Positions 18,033 through 25,653 of a stretch of DNA of 41,422 nucleotides are shown in pieces (the stretch's first letter is position 1; each line of letters begins with the position of its first letter). Made by a program: the position numbers and the translations under genes. Below the pieces are notes generated by a model. The model made no database searches and had not been told where the DNA came from. It was given only the letters and a program-made list of their open reading frames with translations. Origin of the DNA: an uncultured Dokdonia sp. (lineage in GTDB: Bacteria; Bacteroidota; Bacteroidia; Flavobacteriales; Flavobacteriaceae); assembly GCF_937910895.1 (NCBI RefSeq), contig NZ_CALEMI010000083.1:1-41422 (forward strand). The letters run 5' to 3'.

Positions 18033-19150
18033 GCGATATTTTTATTTTTTTAGAAAAAAACTCATATATAAATATTAATGTTTATAAAATATTAAGCACC
18101 CTAACCTACTCTTTAGACCCTTCCTTTTGGCTATAAATTTTACACGATTATCATAATGGATTGAATAATGTCCTAAAAAATTAAAAAGAGAAAAGAAATT
18201 TTATTCCTCAAAGTTACCTTTATTATGTTCCATAAAGCAAATTTACTTTAATCAATTTCGCGGTAATGAGTACTCCTTTGAATTTTAAATCTTGGTTACA
18301 TTACAAAAGTGGTGTAGGTACTTGTAGAGACGAAATTCAAATCAACTCCTCTAATTCAATGAATTAATTCAACTCTTATATATATTCCTAAAATTTGAAA
18401 ACCATATAAGTTTTAAAGCCTACATGGTTTTTTGCTATTTGTAATAGCTTTAAATGACCGCGAAGGGATTGTTTTTGATCACCAAAAGCGGAACTTTGAA
18501 AATATAAAATGTACTCTTACAAATTCAAGCAAGCTTGACTAAATCTCTATATATTAGGACTACCTCGCCGCGCTCGGTGACTACGAGAATCGAGAGTTTA
18601 AATTTTTTAAGTAATGATTTAATTAAAATTGAAGATTTCATATGAAAATCATATTTGGAATTAATGTGAGTTCGATTTGATTTTTCTTCTTTTTGTCCAT
18701 AAGCTGTGACAAAATGTAAATTATTTTTTTGAATTGGTTGGACAAATGTGCAACACTGCCATAAATTAATTTATAAGATATTTCAGTTAGATTTAGTCCG
18801 TCATATAAAATAAGTTCTTGGGCTCTTTCTATTTTATGTTTTATGATGAAATGTTATATAGTAATCCCTTTAACTTCTGAAAATAAGTTAGATATAGGTG
18901 TAGTCATAATTTAATTTTTCACTAACATAATCGGAAAAATTGACTTTGGGTATCTCATCTTTATAAAGTATCAATATAACTTTCTAAAATCTATGTCAAG
19001 ATTTTAAATCTAAACGAATACTATAATTATATAGCAATACTCATACTGAGCTTTTTTCGATAAAATGAAGCTAAATAAACCAAAGCGATACCCCTTATCC
19101 CAATAAAACATAAATATTCGCTATATTCACGTGTGCATAACGCTTTTATT
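18033..19150. other. AT-rich intergenic region between the gliding and molybdenum loci
   Basis: About 1.1 kb without a supportable ORF, lying between divergently transcribed loci and presumably carrying promoters for both. It holds the second copy of the pyrimidine-rich repeat (18659-18719) and a GC-rich island at about 18560-18600 that breaks the AT-rich background. No tRNA or transposase remnant is recognisable. Confidence 0.4.
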
Positions 19151-20347
19151 ATGATCACCGTAAATCAAGCCTTACAATATGTCTGGAAGCAACCGCTCCC
19201 CTCCGTTAAAGAGCAATCACTCCAAGTAGAGGATGCCTTGGGTCAAATCCTAGCGCAAGACATAAACTCCCCTATTTCCCTTCCCTCGTTTAAACAATCG
19301 AGTATGGATGGTTATGCTGTACGCTTTCGCGAAAAAGAAAACACACTTTACAACCTCATTGGAGAAATAAAAGCAGGGGATTCAGCAAATCTTAGAATGC
19401 AACCTGGCGAAGCAGTGCGTATTTTTACAGGAGCACCTGTTCCGCAACATGCAGATGCCGTAGTGATTCAAGAAAAGTCTATGGTTTTAGGCACGCAACT
19501 GACGATCCAAGATACGCCCACAAATGGACAAAATATACGACCCATCGGCAGTCAAATTGAAAAAGGAAAAATAGCATTGACCAAGGGTCATTACATCACT
19601 CCTGCCTCCATAGGTTTGCTAAAAAGTCTGGGGATTGAAAAATTACAGGTATTCCAGCCCCCTAAAGTTGCGATTGTCATCACTGGCAATGAATTGGTCT
19701 CCACGGGCAAACCACTAGAAGAAGGGCAAATCTACGAAAGCAACAGCGCCGTCCTCAAAGCAGCACTCTATCAGCAAGGAATTGATGACGTATCTATAGT
19801 GTATGCCAAAGATACCTTGGAAGAAACAGAAACTGTTTTAAATACTGTTTTGTCCCATTCAGATATGGTATTGATCTCGGGAGGTATTTCCGTTGGTGAT
19901 TATGATTTTGTAGGCAAAGCATTGAAGAATCTTGAAGTAGAAGAATTATTTTATAAAGTCTTACAAAAGCCTGGAAAGCCTTTATTCTTTGGTAAAAAAG
20001 AAAACACGTTCGTCTTTGCCCTTCCTGGAAACCCTGCCTCCACGCTCACTTGCTTTTATGTCTATGTCACACTCTTACTTGACCGATGGAGAGGTTCAGA
20101 AAATCCTGGCTTGTTACGCGTACAATTGCCTATCTCTAAAACTTTTGAAAATACATTTGGTCGTGCCCTTTTTCTTAAAGCACGCATTAAAAATAATAAA
20201 GTAGAGATGTTGGATCAGCAGAATTCGGCGACAGTTATTAGTTTCGCGAAAGCGAATGCTTTGCTATATATCTCAGAAGACACACAAAAAGTTGCCGAGA
20301 ATGAACTCGTAGAAACTCTAATCCTGCCTTATGGAAGTTCAAATTAG
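19151..20347 (+). CDS. moeA: Molybdopterin molybdenumtransferase MoeA
   Basis: A 398-aa protein. MoeA inserts molybdate into adenylylated molybdopterin, the last step of basic cofactor synthesis in the cytoplasm. Family signatures are in order: SMDGYAV, IFTGAPVP, ITGNELV, GGISVGDYD, KPGKPLFFG and LPGNPAS, and the length is normal for MoeA. I prefer the ATG at 19151, giving MITVNQAL, over the GTG at 19133. It is the first gene of an eight-gene operon and overlaps the following modE-like gene by 17 bp. Two copies of the TTTCGCGAAA palindrome core lie inside it, in two different codon phases (near 19325 and 20242). Confidence 0.96.
   Translation: MITVNQALQYVWKQPLPSVKEQSLQVEDALGQILAQDINSPISLPSFKQSSMDGYAVRFREKENTLYNLIGEIKAGDSANLRMQPGEAVRIFTGAPVPQHADAVVIQEKSMVLGTQLTIQDTPTNGQNIRPIGSQIEKGKIALTKGHYITPASIGLLKSLGIEKLQVFQPPKVAIVITGNELVSTGKPLEEGQIYESNSAVLKAALYQQGIDDVSIVYAKDTLEETETVLNTVLSHSDMVLISGGISVGDYDFVGKALKNLEVEELFYKVLQKPGKPLFFGKKENTFVFALPGNPASTLTCFYVYVTLLLDRWRGSENPGLLRVQLPISKTFENTFGRALFLKARIKNNKVEMLDQQNSATVISFAKANALLYISEDTQKVAENELVETLILPYGSSN
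19324..19334. repeat. Palindrome core copy (CTTTCGCGAAA)
   Basis: Within moeA, read as codons for R-F-R-E. It retains CGCTTTCGCGAAA but loses the final GCG. Confidence 0.7.
20241..20254. repeat. Palindrome copy (GTTTCGCGAAAGCG)
   Basis: Second copy inside moeA, read as S-F-A-K-A, a different codon phase from the copy at 19324. Confidence 0.7.
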
Positions 20348-20675
20348 AAATCGAATCTGGATCGAAATAGACGGCGCCAAGTGGATGGGCAAAGGGCATG
20401 TCCAACTACTCACCGCTATTGAAAAGACAGGCTCATTATCGGGTGCTTCCAGGGAGACGGGCATTTCTTACCGGAAAACATGGCGATTGATTAATCAAAT
20501 CAACGAACTCGCCAAGCACGAAGTCGTTCACCTCCAAAAAGGCGGTGTGGGTGGCGGTGGTGCTGTAGTCACACCCTACGGTAAAAAATTACTTGGTTTT
20601 TTTAAGGATTTAATGGTACAAAGTGAACAGCTTTTACAACAACAATTAAAAGCAAATCCCGACTTATGGAAATAG
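20331..20675 (+). CDS. ModE-like winged-helix molybdate regulator, DNA-binding domain only
   Basis: A 114-aa protein matching the N-terminal domain of ModE: an 'LLTAIEKTGSLSGASRETGI' helix-turn-helix, 'SYRKTWRLINQIN', then the glycine-rich wing 'GGVGGGGAVVTPYGKKLL'. Full-length ModE proteins carry two C-terminal molybdate-binding (MOP/TOBE) domains; these are absent, so how the protein senses molybdenum is unclear. It overlaps moeA by 17 bp and the transporter gene by 10 bp, so it is likely translated together with them. It probably regulates this operon and the convergent molybdoenzyme genes. Confidence 0.88.
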   Translation: MEVQIRNRIWIEIDGAKWMGKGHVQLLTAIEKTGSLSGASRETGISYRKTWRLINQINELAKHEVVHLQKGGVGGGGAVVTPYGKKLLGFFKDLMVQSEQLLQQQLKANPDLWK

Positions 20676-21409
20676 AAACCTCCACATTGATGATCTTCCT
20701 TTTCATACTACCCGTGCTGTCCTTCTTATATGCCAGCGTTGGACACGGCGGAGCTAGTGGGTATCTTGCGTTGATGGCACTTTTTAACTTTCCGAATACA
20801 ACCATGAAACAAACTGCACTACTACTTAATCTATTTGTGGCAGGCATCGCCTTTTATCATTATTACAAAGCGGGACATTTCAGAAAAAAACTATTCATTC
20901 CATTTGCTATCGGCTCTATTCCCACTGCTTTTATAGGAGGCTCGATGCAGGTTGAGCCATTGGTTTATAAAAAGATTCTAGGCGTGCTGCTGATTTTTGC
21001 CATTGGTCGAATATTTTGGAAAAGAACACGTAAAGACAGTGCCATAAAAGATATAAAATGTACACAAGCCTTGATTCTCGGACTCGCTGTAGGATTTTTT
21101 TCAGGGCTTATCGGTATCGGTGGAGGGATTATTTTAACACCTATTATTTTACTCTTGCATTGGGGAAATATGAAGGAAGCAGCGGCAGTTTCGGCATTGT
21201 TTATATGGGTCAACTCATTTTCTGGACTGCTTGGTCAGTTCAGTAGTGGTATTACATTACTCCCCATCTCAGGCGTTATGGTAGTAATCGCCATTTCAGG
21301 GGGGCTAGCTGGAAGTTATTTAGGGAGCCGCAAATGGAATAATCGCATTTTAGAATATTGCCTGGGCATCGTCCTCATCAGTGCTTCAGTCAAATTATTA
21401 CTTTTTTAG
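20666..21409 (+). CDS. TSUP (TauE/SafE) family membrane transporter
   Basis: A 247-aa polytopic membrane protein with about 7-8 hydrophobic segments and the two related halves of the TSUP fold, marked by 'SVGHGGASGYLALMALF' near the start and 'GLIGIGGGIILTPIILLL' in the middle. Family members move sulfite, sulfonates or related anions. It lies within the molybdenum cofactor operon, overlapping the modE-like gene by 10 bp and ending 1 nt before moaD. No modABC molybdate transporter is visible in this window. It could carry a sulfur oxyanion or molybdate; sequence alone does not decide. Confidence 0.88.
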   Translation: MEIETSTLMIFLFILPVLSFLYASVGHGGASGYLALMALFNFPNTTMKQTALLLNLFVAGIAFYHYYKAGHFRKKLFIPFAIGSIPTAFIGGSMQVEPLVYKKILGVLLIFAIGRIFWKRTRKDSAIKDIKCTQALILGLAVGFFSGLIGIGGGIILTPIILLLHWGNMKEAAAVSALFIWVNSFSGLLGQFSSGITLLPISGVMVVIAISGGLAGSYLGSRKWNNRILEYCLGIVLISASVKLLLF

Positions 21410-21410
21410 C

Positions 21411-21644
21411 ATGGAAATTACATTCAAATATCACGGTCGCTTCACAGATCTTTTTGAAAAAAAGAAAGAAATTCTTTCGGTAAAATCTAGAACGGCAGAA
21501 GCTTTAAGAAAAGAACTTGAAGGAGTAGATGTACGCTTTCGCGAAAGCGTATACCAGCTCGCACAAAACAATAAAATAATCACTGGGAATGATCCGATCA
21601 CCGCGGCCGAAGTAGACGTTTTCCCACCATTTTCAGGCGGATGA
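21411..21644 (+). CDS. moaD: Molybdopterin synthase small subunit MoaD
   Basis: A 77-aa ubiquitin-like sulfur carrier ending in the required Gly-Gly ('VFPPFSGG'). The C-terminal glycine is adenylated by MoeB and then thiocarboxylated, and the sulfur is transferred to cPMP in complex with MoaE. The start at 21411 (MEITFKYHG) fits the family; an upstream in-frame start at 21381 would lie inside the transporter gene. The stop overlaps the next start as ATGATGA. A 20-bp perfect palindrome lies in the middle of the gene (21532-21551). Confidence 0.93.
   Translation: MEITFKYHGRFTDLFEKKKEILSVKSRTAEALRKELEGVDVRFRESVYQLAQNNKIITGNDPITAAEVDVFPPFSGG
21532..21551. repeat. Perfect 20-bp palindrome around the TTTCGCGAAA core
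   Basis: TACGCTTTCGCGAAAGCGTA inside moaD, read as V-R-F-R-E-S-V. It is the longest perfect copy in the window. Confidence 0.85.
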
Positions 21645-22711
21645 TGAACGAGCGATACGCAAGACATATCACCCTCGCCGAAGTAGGCAAAGAAGGACAG
21701 GAAAAACTCACTGCAGCCAAAGTGCTTGTGGTGGGCGCTGGTGGTCTTGGTTGTCCCGTATTACAATACCTCGTTGCCGCAGGCGTGGGAACCGTAGGTA
21801 TTGTAGATTTTGATACCGTATCACTATCCAATCTCCAACGACAGATTTTGTACACCGAAAACGACATCGGAAAAAACAAAGCCCTTACCGCAAAAAGCCG
21901 ACTAGCAGCTTTAAATAGCCATGTAGAAATTAAGGCTTACCCGATTCCGCTGGAATTAAATAATTGTCTAGATCTTCTTTCAGACTATGATATTGTGGTG
22001 GATGGTACCGATAATTTTACTACTCGCTATCTTATTAACGACGCCTGTACGAAGCTCCAAAAACCTATGATTTATGGTTCGTTATACAAATTTGAAGGTC
22101 AGGTTTCGGTTTTCAATTACAACAACGGTCCCTCCTATCGTTGCCTTTTTCCTCAACCTCCGACAGCTGGCGAAGTACCTAACTGCAATGACATCGGAAT
22201 TTTAGGTGTACTTCCTGGACAGATCGGAATACTACAAGCAACCGAAGCACTCAAAATCATATTGAAAATAGGAGATGTATTAAGCGGTAAATTACTATAT
22301 ATAAATGTATTAACAAACGATACGCGAACGATAGAGATCACAAAAAACAAACAAATCATACAATCCATTCGATCCAAAAAACTCGAGTTGGTCAGTACTC
22401 AGGATTGTACTTTTATTGAAACAATCTCTCTGTCTGATATCCATTTCCAAGAAGATCTAGTGTGGATTGACGTTCGCGAGGAAGATGAACTACCATATTT
22501 AGAATTCTCTCAATTAAAAAAAATACCGCTATCTACGCTTTCGCGAAATGTGGATACCATCCCAAAAATGGATAAAAAAATTATATTCTGTCAATCTGGA
22601 ATTCGAGCTAAAAAAGCGATAGTACTTTTGGAAGCACAACAAATCACAAATTGTGTTGCTCTCAAAGAAGGAGCGGCTCAATTACAATCTTGGATACATC
22701 AACAATTATGA
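21641..22711 (+). CDS. moeB: MoeB-like MoaD adenylyltransferase with C-terminal rhodanese domain
   Basis: A 356-aa protein. Residues 1 to about 245 form an E1-like/ThiF fold that adenylylates the MoaD C-terminus: RYARHI (Arg finger), ATP loop GAGGLG at 32-37, DGTDN at 121-125, and Cys182 in VPNCNDIG at the position of the ThiF/MoeB catalytic-loop cysteine. Residues about 255-356 are a rhodanese domain with active-site Cys317 in FCQSGIRA, suited to supplying sulfur. The zinc site of classical MoeB (two CxxC pairs) is not present: only one Cys (168) remains in SYRCLF and there is no distal CxxC. The gene could start at 21641 or 21644. It overlaps moaE as ATGA. Confidence 0.92.
   Translation: MMNERYARHITLAEVGKEGQEKLTAAKVLVVGAGGLGCPVLQYLVAAGVGTVGIVDFDTVSLSNLQRQILYTENDIGKNKALTAKSRLAALNSHVEIKAYPIPLELNNCLDLLSDYDIVVDGTDNFTTRYLINDACTKLQKPMIYGSLYKFEGQVSVFNYNNGPSYRCLFPQPPTAGEVPNCNDIGILGVLPGQIGILQATEALKIILKIGDVLSGKLLYINVLTNDTRTIEITKNKQIIQSIRSKKLELVSTQDCTFIETISLSDIHFQEDLVWIDVREEDELPYLEFSQLKKIPLSTLSRNVDTIPKMDKKIIFCQSGIRAKKAIVLLEAQQITNCVALKEGAAQLQSWIHQQL
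22536..22548. repeat. Palindrome copy (CGCTTTCGCGAAA)
   Basis: Inside moeB, read as T-L-S-R-N: the third possible codon phase relative to the other copies. Confidence 0.7.
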
Positions 22712-23151
22712 AAGAGCAAAAAATCAAAAACATATTCATCGAAGGTCCCATCCCTCCAGAAAAAATTGCAACATCAATCGCCAATCATCAATCCAAAATA
22801 GGAATAGGCGCTCATAATATTTTTTTAGGGCAAGTACGCGCTGATGAAATTGAAGGTAAAAAAGTAACCGCTATTGAGTTTTCAGCACAACAGGAAATGG
22901 CAAATGCTGTCGCCCATGAGATCCGTGAAGCGGTGTTTGAAAAATATCCCGTACACTGTATGCATGTGTATCATAGTATCGGAAAAGTCGGTGTAGGAGA
23001 ACTCTGTTTCTTTGTCTTCGTATCTTCCGGACACCGTGATGGCGTTTTTGAATCACTCCCATTTCTAGTGAATGAAATCAAGGCAAAAGTACCGATTTTT
23101 GGCAAGGAGATTTTTGAAGACGAAACACATCAATGGAAAGTAAATAAATAG
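22708..23151 (+). CDS. moaE: Molybdopterin synthase catalytic subunit MoaE
   Basis: A 147-aa protein. MoaE, with two MoaD partners, converts cPMP to molybdopterin. Recognisable family blocks are 'IGAHNIFLGQVRADEIEGKK' (normally GA...F.G.VR), 'MHVYHSIGKVGVGE' and the 'SSGHRDGVFE' and 'VPIFGKE' motifs that carry catalytic Arg and Lys residues. The start at 22708 overlaps the moeB stop (ATGA); earlier in-frame starts lie within moeB. It is followed 2 nt later by moaCB. Confidence 0.93.
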   Translation: MKEQKIKNIFIEGPIPPEKIATSIANHQSKIGIGAHNIFLGQVRADEIEGKKVTAIEFSAQQEMANAVAHEIREAVFEKYPVHCMHVYHSIGKVGVGELCFFVFVSSGHRDGVFESLPFLVNEIKAKVPIFGKEIFEDETHQWKVNK

Positions 23152-23153
23152 AT

Positions 23154-24062
23154 ATGATCGATATCACACATAAAAGTAATACCCTCCGTATCGCAACAGC
23201 ACAAGCAACGGTTACCGTTAGTTTGCAGGAAACGATTAAAGCTATTGAAAACCATACAGTTCCCAAAGGGAATGTCTTTGAAATGAGTCGGGCGGCAGGA
23301 CTTTTGGCAGTCAAAAAAACGCCCGACATCCTCCCCGATTGTCATCCGTTGCCAATTGAGTTTACGGGAATTACTTATGAAATAAATGGATTGAATATTA
23401 TTATTTCTTGCACCATCAAAACCATTTATAAAACAGGCGTCGAAGTTGAAGCGATGCATGGTGCAAGTGTCGTAGCACTCAATCTGTATGATATGCTGAA
23501 GCCTATTGACAAAGGCATTGAAATAAATAACATCAAACTACTTTCAAAAAAAGGCGGAAAATCAGATTATAAATTGAAGAACACCCATCTCACGGCAGCA
23601 GTCATCGTCTGCTCAGATTCGATTTCTAAAGGTCAGAAAGAAGACCGAGCTGGAAAAGCAATCATAGAAGAACTGGAAAAACACCAAGTTGAGATAAAAG
23701 AATATTTCATTATACCTGATGAAATAGAAACCATTCAAAGGCATCTCAAAGCACAAGTCTCTGAGGGTACCTCAATGGTTATTTACACTGGTGGCACGGG
23801 ACTTTCACCGAGAGATCAAACCCCTGAAGCCTTAACACCACTTTTAGATAAGACCATACCTGGCATTGAAGAAACCATACGTCGCTATGGTCAAAATCGT
23901 ACTGCCTACGCCATGTTATCGCGAAGTGTTGCCGGAATGATGGGAGACACTTTGGTTCTTGCTGTTCCAGGCTCAACGGCTGGTGCTCGAGAATCCATCC
24001 AGGCGATTTTCCCTGCGGTGCTACATCTTTTTGATATCATTAAAGGAGCCAATCATTCATGA
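23154..24062 (+). CDS. moaCB: Bifunctional MoaC-MoaB/MogA fusion
   Basis: A 302-aa protein with two enzymes in one chain. Residues 1 to about 145 are MoaC (cPMP synthase accessory protein): start 'MIDITHKSNTLRIATA', KGNVFEMSRAAG, DCHPLPI, 'TGVEVEAMHGAS' and the catalytic Asp-Lys pair in KPIDKG. Residues about 152-302 are a MoaB/MogA molybdopterin adenylyltransferase: 'AAVIVCSDSISKGQKEDRAG', 'VIYTGGTGLSPRDQTPEAL', 'AMLSRSVAGMMGDTLVLAVP' and GSTAGARES. MoaC acts at the first step and MoaB/MogA at the third, so the fusion joins non-consecutive reactions. It overlaps moaA by 4 bp. Similar fusions are known in other bacteria. Confidence 0.94.
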   Translation: MIDITHKSNTLRIATAQATVTVSLQETIKAIENHTVPKGNVFEMSRAAGLLAVKKTPDILPDCHPLPIEFTGITYEINGLNIIISCTIKTIYKTGVEVEAMHGASVVALNLYDMLKPIDKGIEINNIKLLSKKGGKSDYKLKNTHLTAAVIVCSDSISKGQKEDRAGKAIIEELEKHQVEIKEYFIIPDEIETIQRHLKAQVSEGTSMVIYTGGTGLSPRDQTPEALTPLLDKTIPGIEETIRRYGQNRTAYAMLSRSVAGMMGDTLVLAVPGSTAGARESIQAIFPAVLHLFDIIKGANHS

Positions 24063-25066
24063 AACAAACACAAAACATACTCGCTGATACTTTTGGAAGA
24101 ACACATAATTACCTGCGTATCTCACTTACGGAGCGTTGCAATCTGCGTTGTTCTTACTGTATGCCCATGGATGGTGTACCACTTACACCCAAACCACATT
24201 TAATGACTGGAGAAGAACTGTTTGAAATAGCAAAACTCTTTGTTGATGCAGGTGTCAATAAAATTCGATTGACCGGTGGTGAGCCTTTAATACGTAAAGA
24301 TTTTCCAGAAATACTAACGCATCTTTCTACGCTTCCCGTTTCCTTGTCTATTACAAGTAACGGTGTAAACATCGATCGGCATATAGCTATTTTGAAATCT
24401 CATCACGTTTCAACCATCAATTTAAGTCTGGACACTTTGGATGCTATCAAATTCAAGAAAATTACCTTCCGGGATTATTTTGAAAAGGTGTATGCCAATA
24501 TTTTCAAACTGATCGATGCTGGTTTTAAAATCAAAATTAATGTGGTCTTAATGAAGGGAATTAACGACAACGAGATCAACGACTTTATTGAATTTACCAA
24601 AAACCACCCTGTCAACGTTCGGTTTATTGAGTTTATGCCATTTGATGGCAACAATTGGAACCGTGAAAAGACCGTATCTTTAAAAGACATTTTACATCGA
24701 TTGGATACCGCTTTCGCGAAAGCGGAAATTTTAAGACTCCCAGATGCGCCAAATGACACCGCTAAGAATTATAAGATTGCAGGATACACAGGCGAATTCG
24801 GCATTATTAGTACCGTAACCAATCCGTTTTGTGATAGCTGCAATAGAATACGTTTAACCGCTAATGGTCAACTTAAAAATTGTCTTTTTTCAACAACTGA
24901 AAGTGATTTACTTACCCCCTTTCGGGAAGGAAAAGATATCAAACCGATTATTCAAAAGGCCGTTTTAGGCAAGCATGCCATGCGCGGCGGATTGAGCACT
25001 CCCGAACAGTTTAATGATCCAAAAGAGCACTCTGACAACAGAAGTATGATTCGAATTGGAGGTTAG
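24059..25066 (+). CDS. moaA: GTP 3',8-cyclase MoaA (radical SAM)
   Basis: A 335-aa radical SAM enzyme that starts molybdenum cofactor synthesis by cyclising GTP. The SAM-binding [4Fe-4S] cluster uses Cys27, Cys31 and Cys34 (CNLRCSYC). The second, substrate-binding cluster uses Cys258, Cys261 and Cys275 (FCDSCNRIR...NCLF). The essential C-terminal Gly-Gly is present (MIRIGG). The RLTGGEPLIRKD segment is typical. It is the last gene of the operon, and its stop overlaps the stop of convergent mocA by 4 bp (25063-25066). A perfect palindrome copy lies at 24708-24725. Confidence 0.97.
   Translation: MKQTQNILADTFGRTHNYLRISLTERCNLRCSYCMPMDGVPLTPKPHLMTGEELFEIAKLFVDAGVNKIRLTGGEPLIRKDFPEILTHLSTLPVSLSITSNGVNIDRHIAILKSHHVSTINLSLDTLDAIKFKKITFRDYFEKVYANIFKLIDAGFKIKINVVLMKGINDNEINDFIEFTKNHPVNVRFIEFMPFDGNNWNREKTVSLKDILHRLDTAFAKAEILRLPDAPNDTAKNYKIAGYTGEFGIISTVTNPFCDSCNRIRLTANGQLKNCLFSTTESDLLTPFREGKDIKPIIQKAVLGKHAMRGGLSTPEQFNDPKEHSDNRSMIRIGG
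24708..24725. repeat. Perfect 18-bp palindrome around the TTTCGCGAAA core
   Basis: CCGCTTTCGCGAAAGCGG inside moaA, read as T-A-F-A-K-A-E. Confidence 0.85.
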
Positions 25067-25653
25067 TATTTTCTTAATTCCCTTAAAGCTTCTGGTGTAT
25101 CTGCATCTTCCATAAAGACTCCGAGATGAACAAAAGTAACGACATCCGTATACTTTTTAGTTAGATTTTTGGCACCATCATCACCGTCTTGTTGCATCAA
25201 TTCGTTAACATAAAAGGAGTCAAAGATGATGGGAGGTCCTGACCATCCCTCATCAGACTTTGAGCAAATAATTTGATTTTGACCAGGTGTAAAAGTATTG
25301 ATCAGCTTTTTAAAATGTGCTGTGGTAAGTAATGGTTGATCGACCAAGGCAATCAATATGCCATCTATATGTTTATTCTTTTCTATAATCTGCTGCACTC
25401 CAAAAGCAAGTGAATTACCCATTCCTTTTTCCCAATTAGGATTCATACTTATGGTAATTGGCAAATCTTCTATTTGCGGTTGAATCTCTTTCGCGAAAGC
25501 ACCTAAAACTACATGTACTTTCAGCCCTGTTGTAAGTAGCGTTTTTAATTGATGCTCAATAAGAGAGGTTTCATTCCACGGTAAGAGTTGTTTGGTTTTA
25601 CCCATTCGGCGAGATGCACCCGCAGCGAGTAGCAATATCATCATATTATCCAT
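25063..25653 (-). CDS. mocA: MocA-like molybdenum cofactor nucleotidylyltransferase
   Basis: A 196-aa nucleotidyltransferase of the MobA/MocA group. The nucleotide-binding signature LLLAAGASRRMGKTKQLLP is at the N-terminus, 'ALVDQPLL' supplies the metal-binding Asp, and 'GPPIIF' and 'DDGAKNL' follow, as in MocA proteins that attach CMP to molybdopterin. A CTP specificity fits the neighbouring xanthine-oxidase-family enzyme, which uses the cytosine dinucleotide cofactor. The start at 25653 (MDNMMILLL) overlaps xdhC by 8 bp; an alternative at 25674 would overlap by 29 bp. The 3' end overlaps the moaA stop tail to tail. A palindrome copy lies at 25488-25500. Confidence 0.9.
   Translation of the reverse strand: MDNMMILLLAAGASRRMGKTKQLLPWNETSLIEHQLKTLLTTGLKVHVVLGAFAKEIQPQIEDLPITISMNPNWEKGMGNSLAFGVQQIIEKNKHIDGILIALVDQPLLTTAHFKKLINTFTPGQNQIICSKSDEGWSGPPIIFDSFYVNELMQQDGDDGAKNLTKKYTDVVTFVHLGVFMEDADTPEALRELRKY
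25488..25500. repeat. Palindrome copy (CTTTCGCGAAAGC)
   Basis: Inside mocA, read on the minus strand as G-A-F-A-K-E. Confidence 0.75.

Noticed and set aside
17713-18078. 121-codon plus-strand frame
   Set aside because: It is antisense to the 150-aa secreted protein gene, which has a clear signal peptide, and its end is low-complexity.
18560-18600. Possible tRNA or IS remnant in the GC-rich patch
   Set aside because: No cloverleaf, CCA end, transposase motif or terminal inverted repeats could be found.
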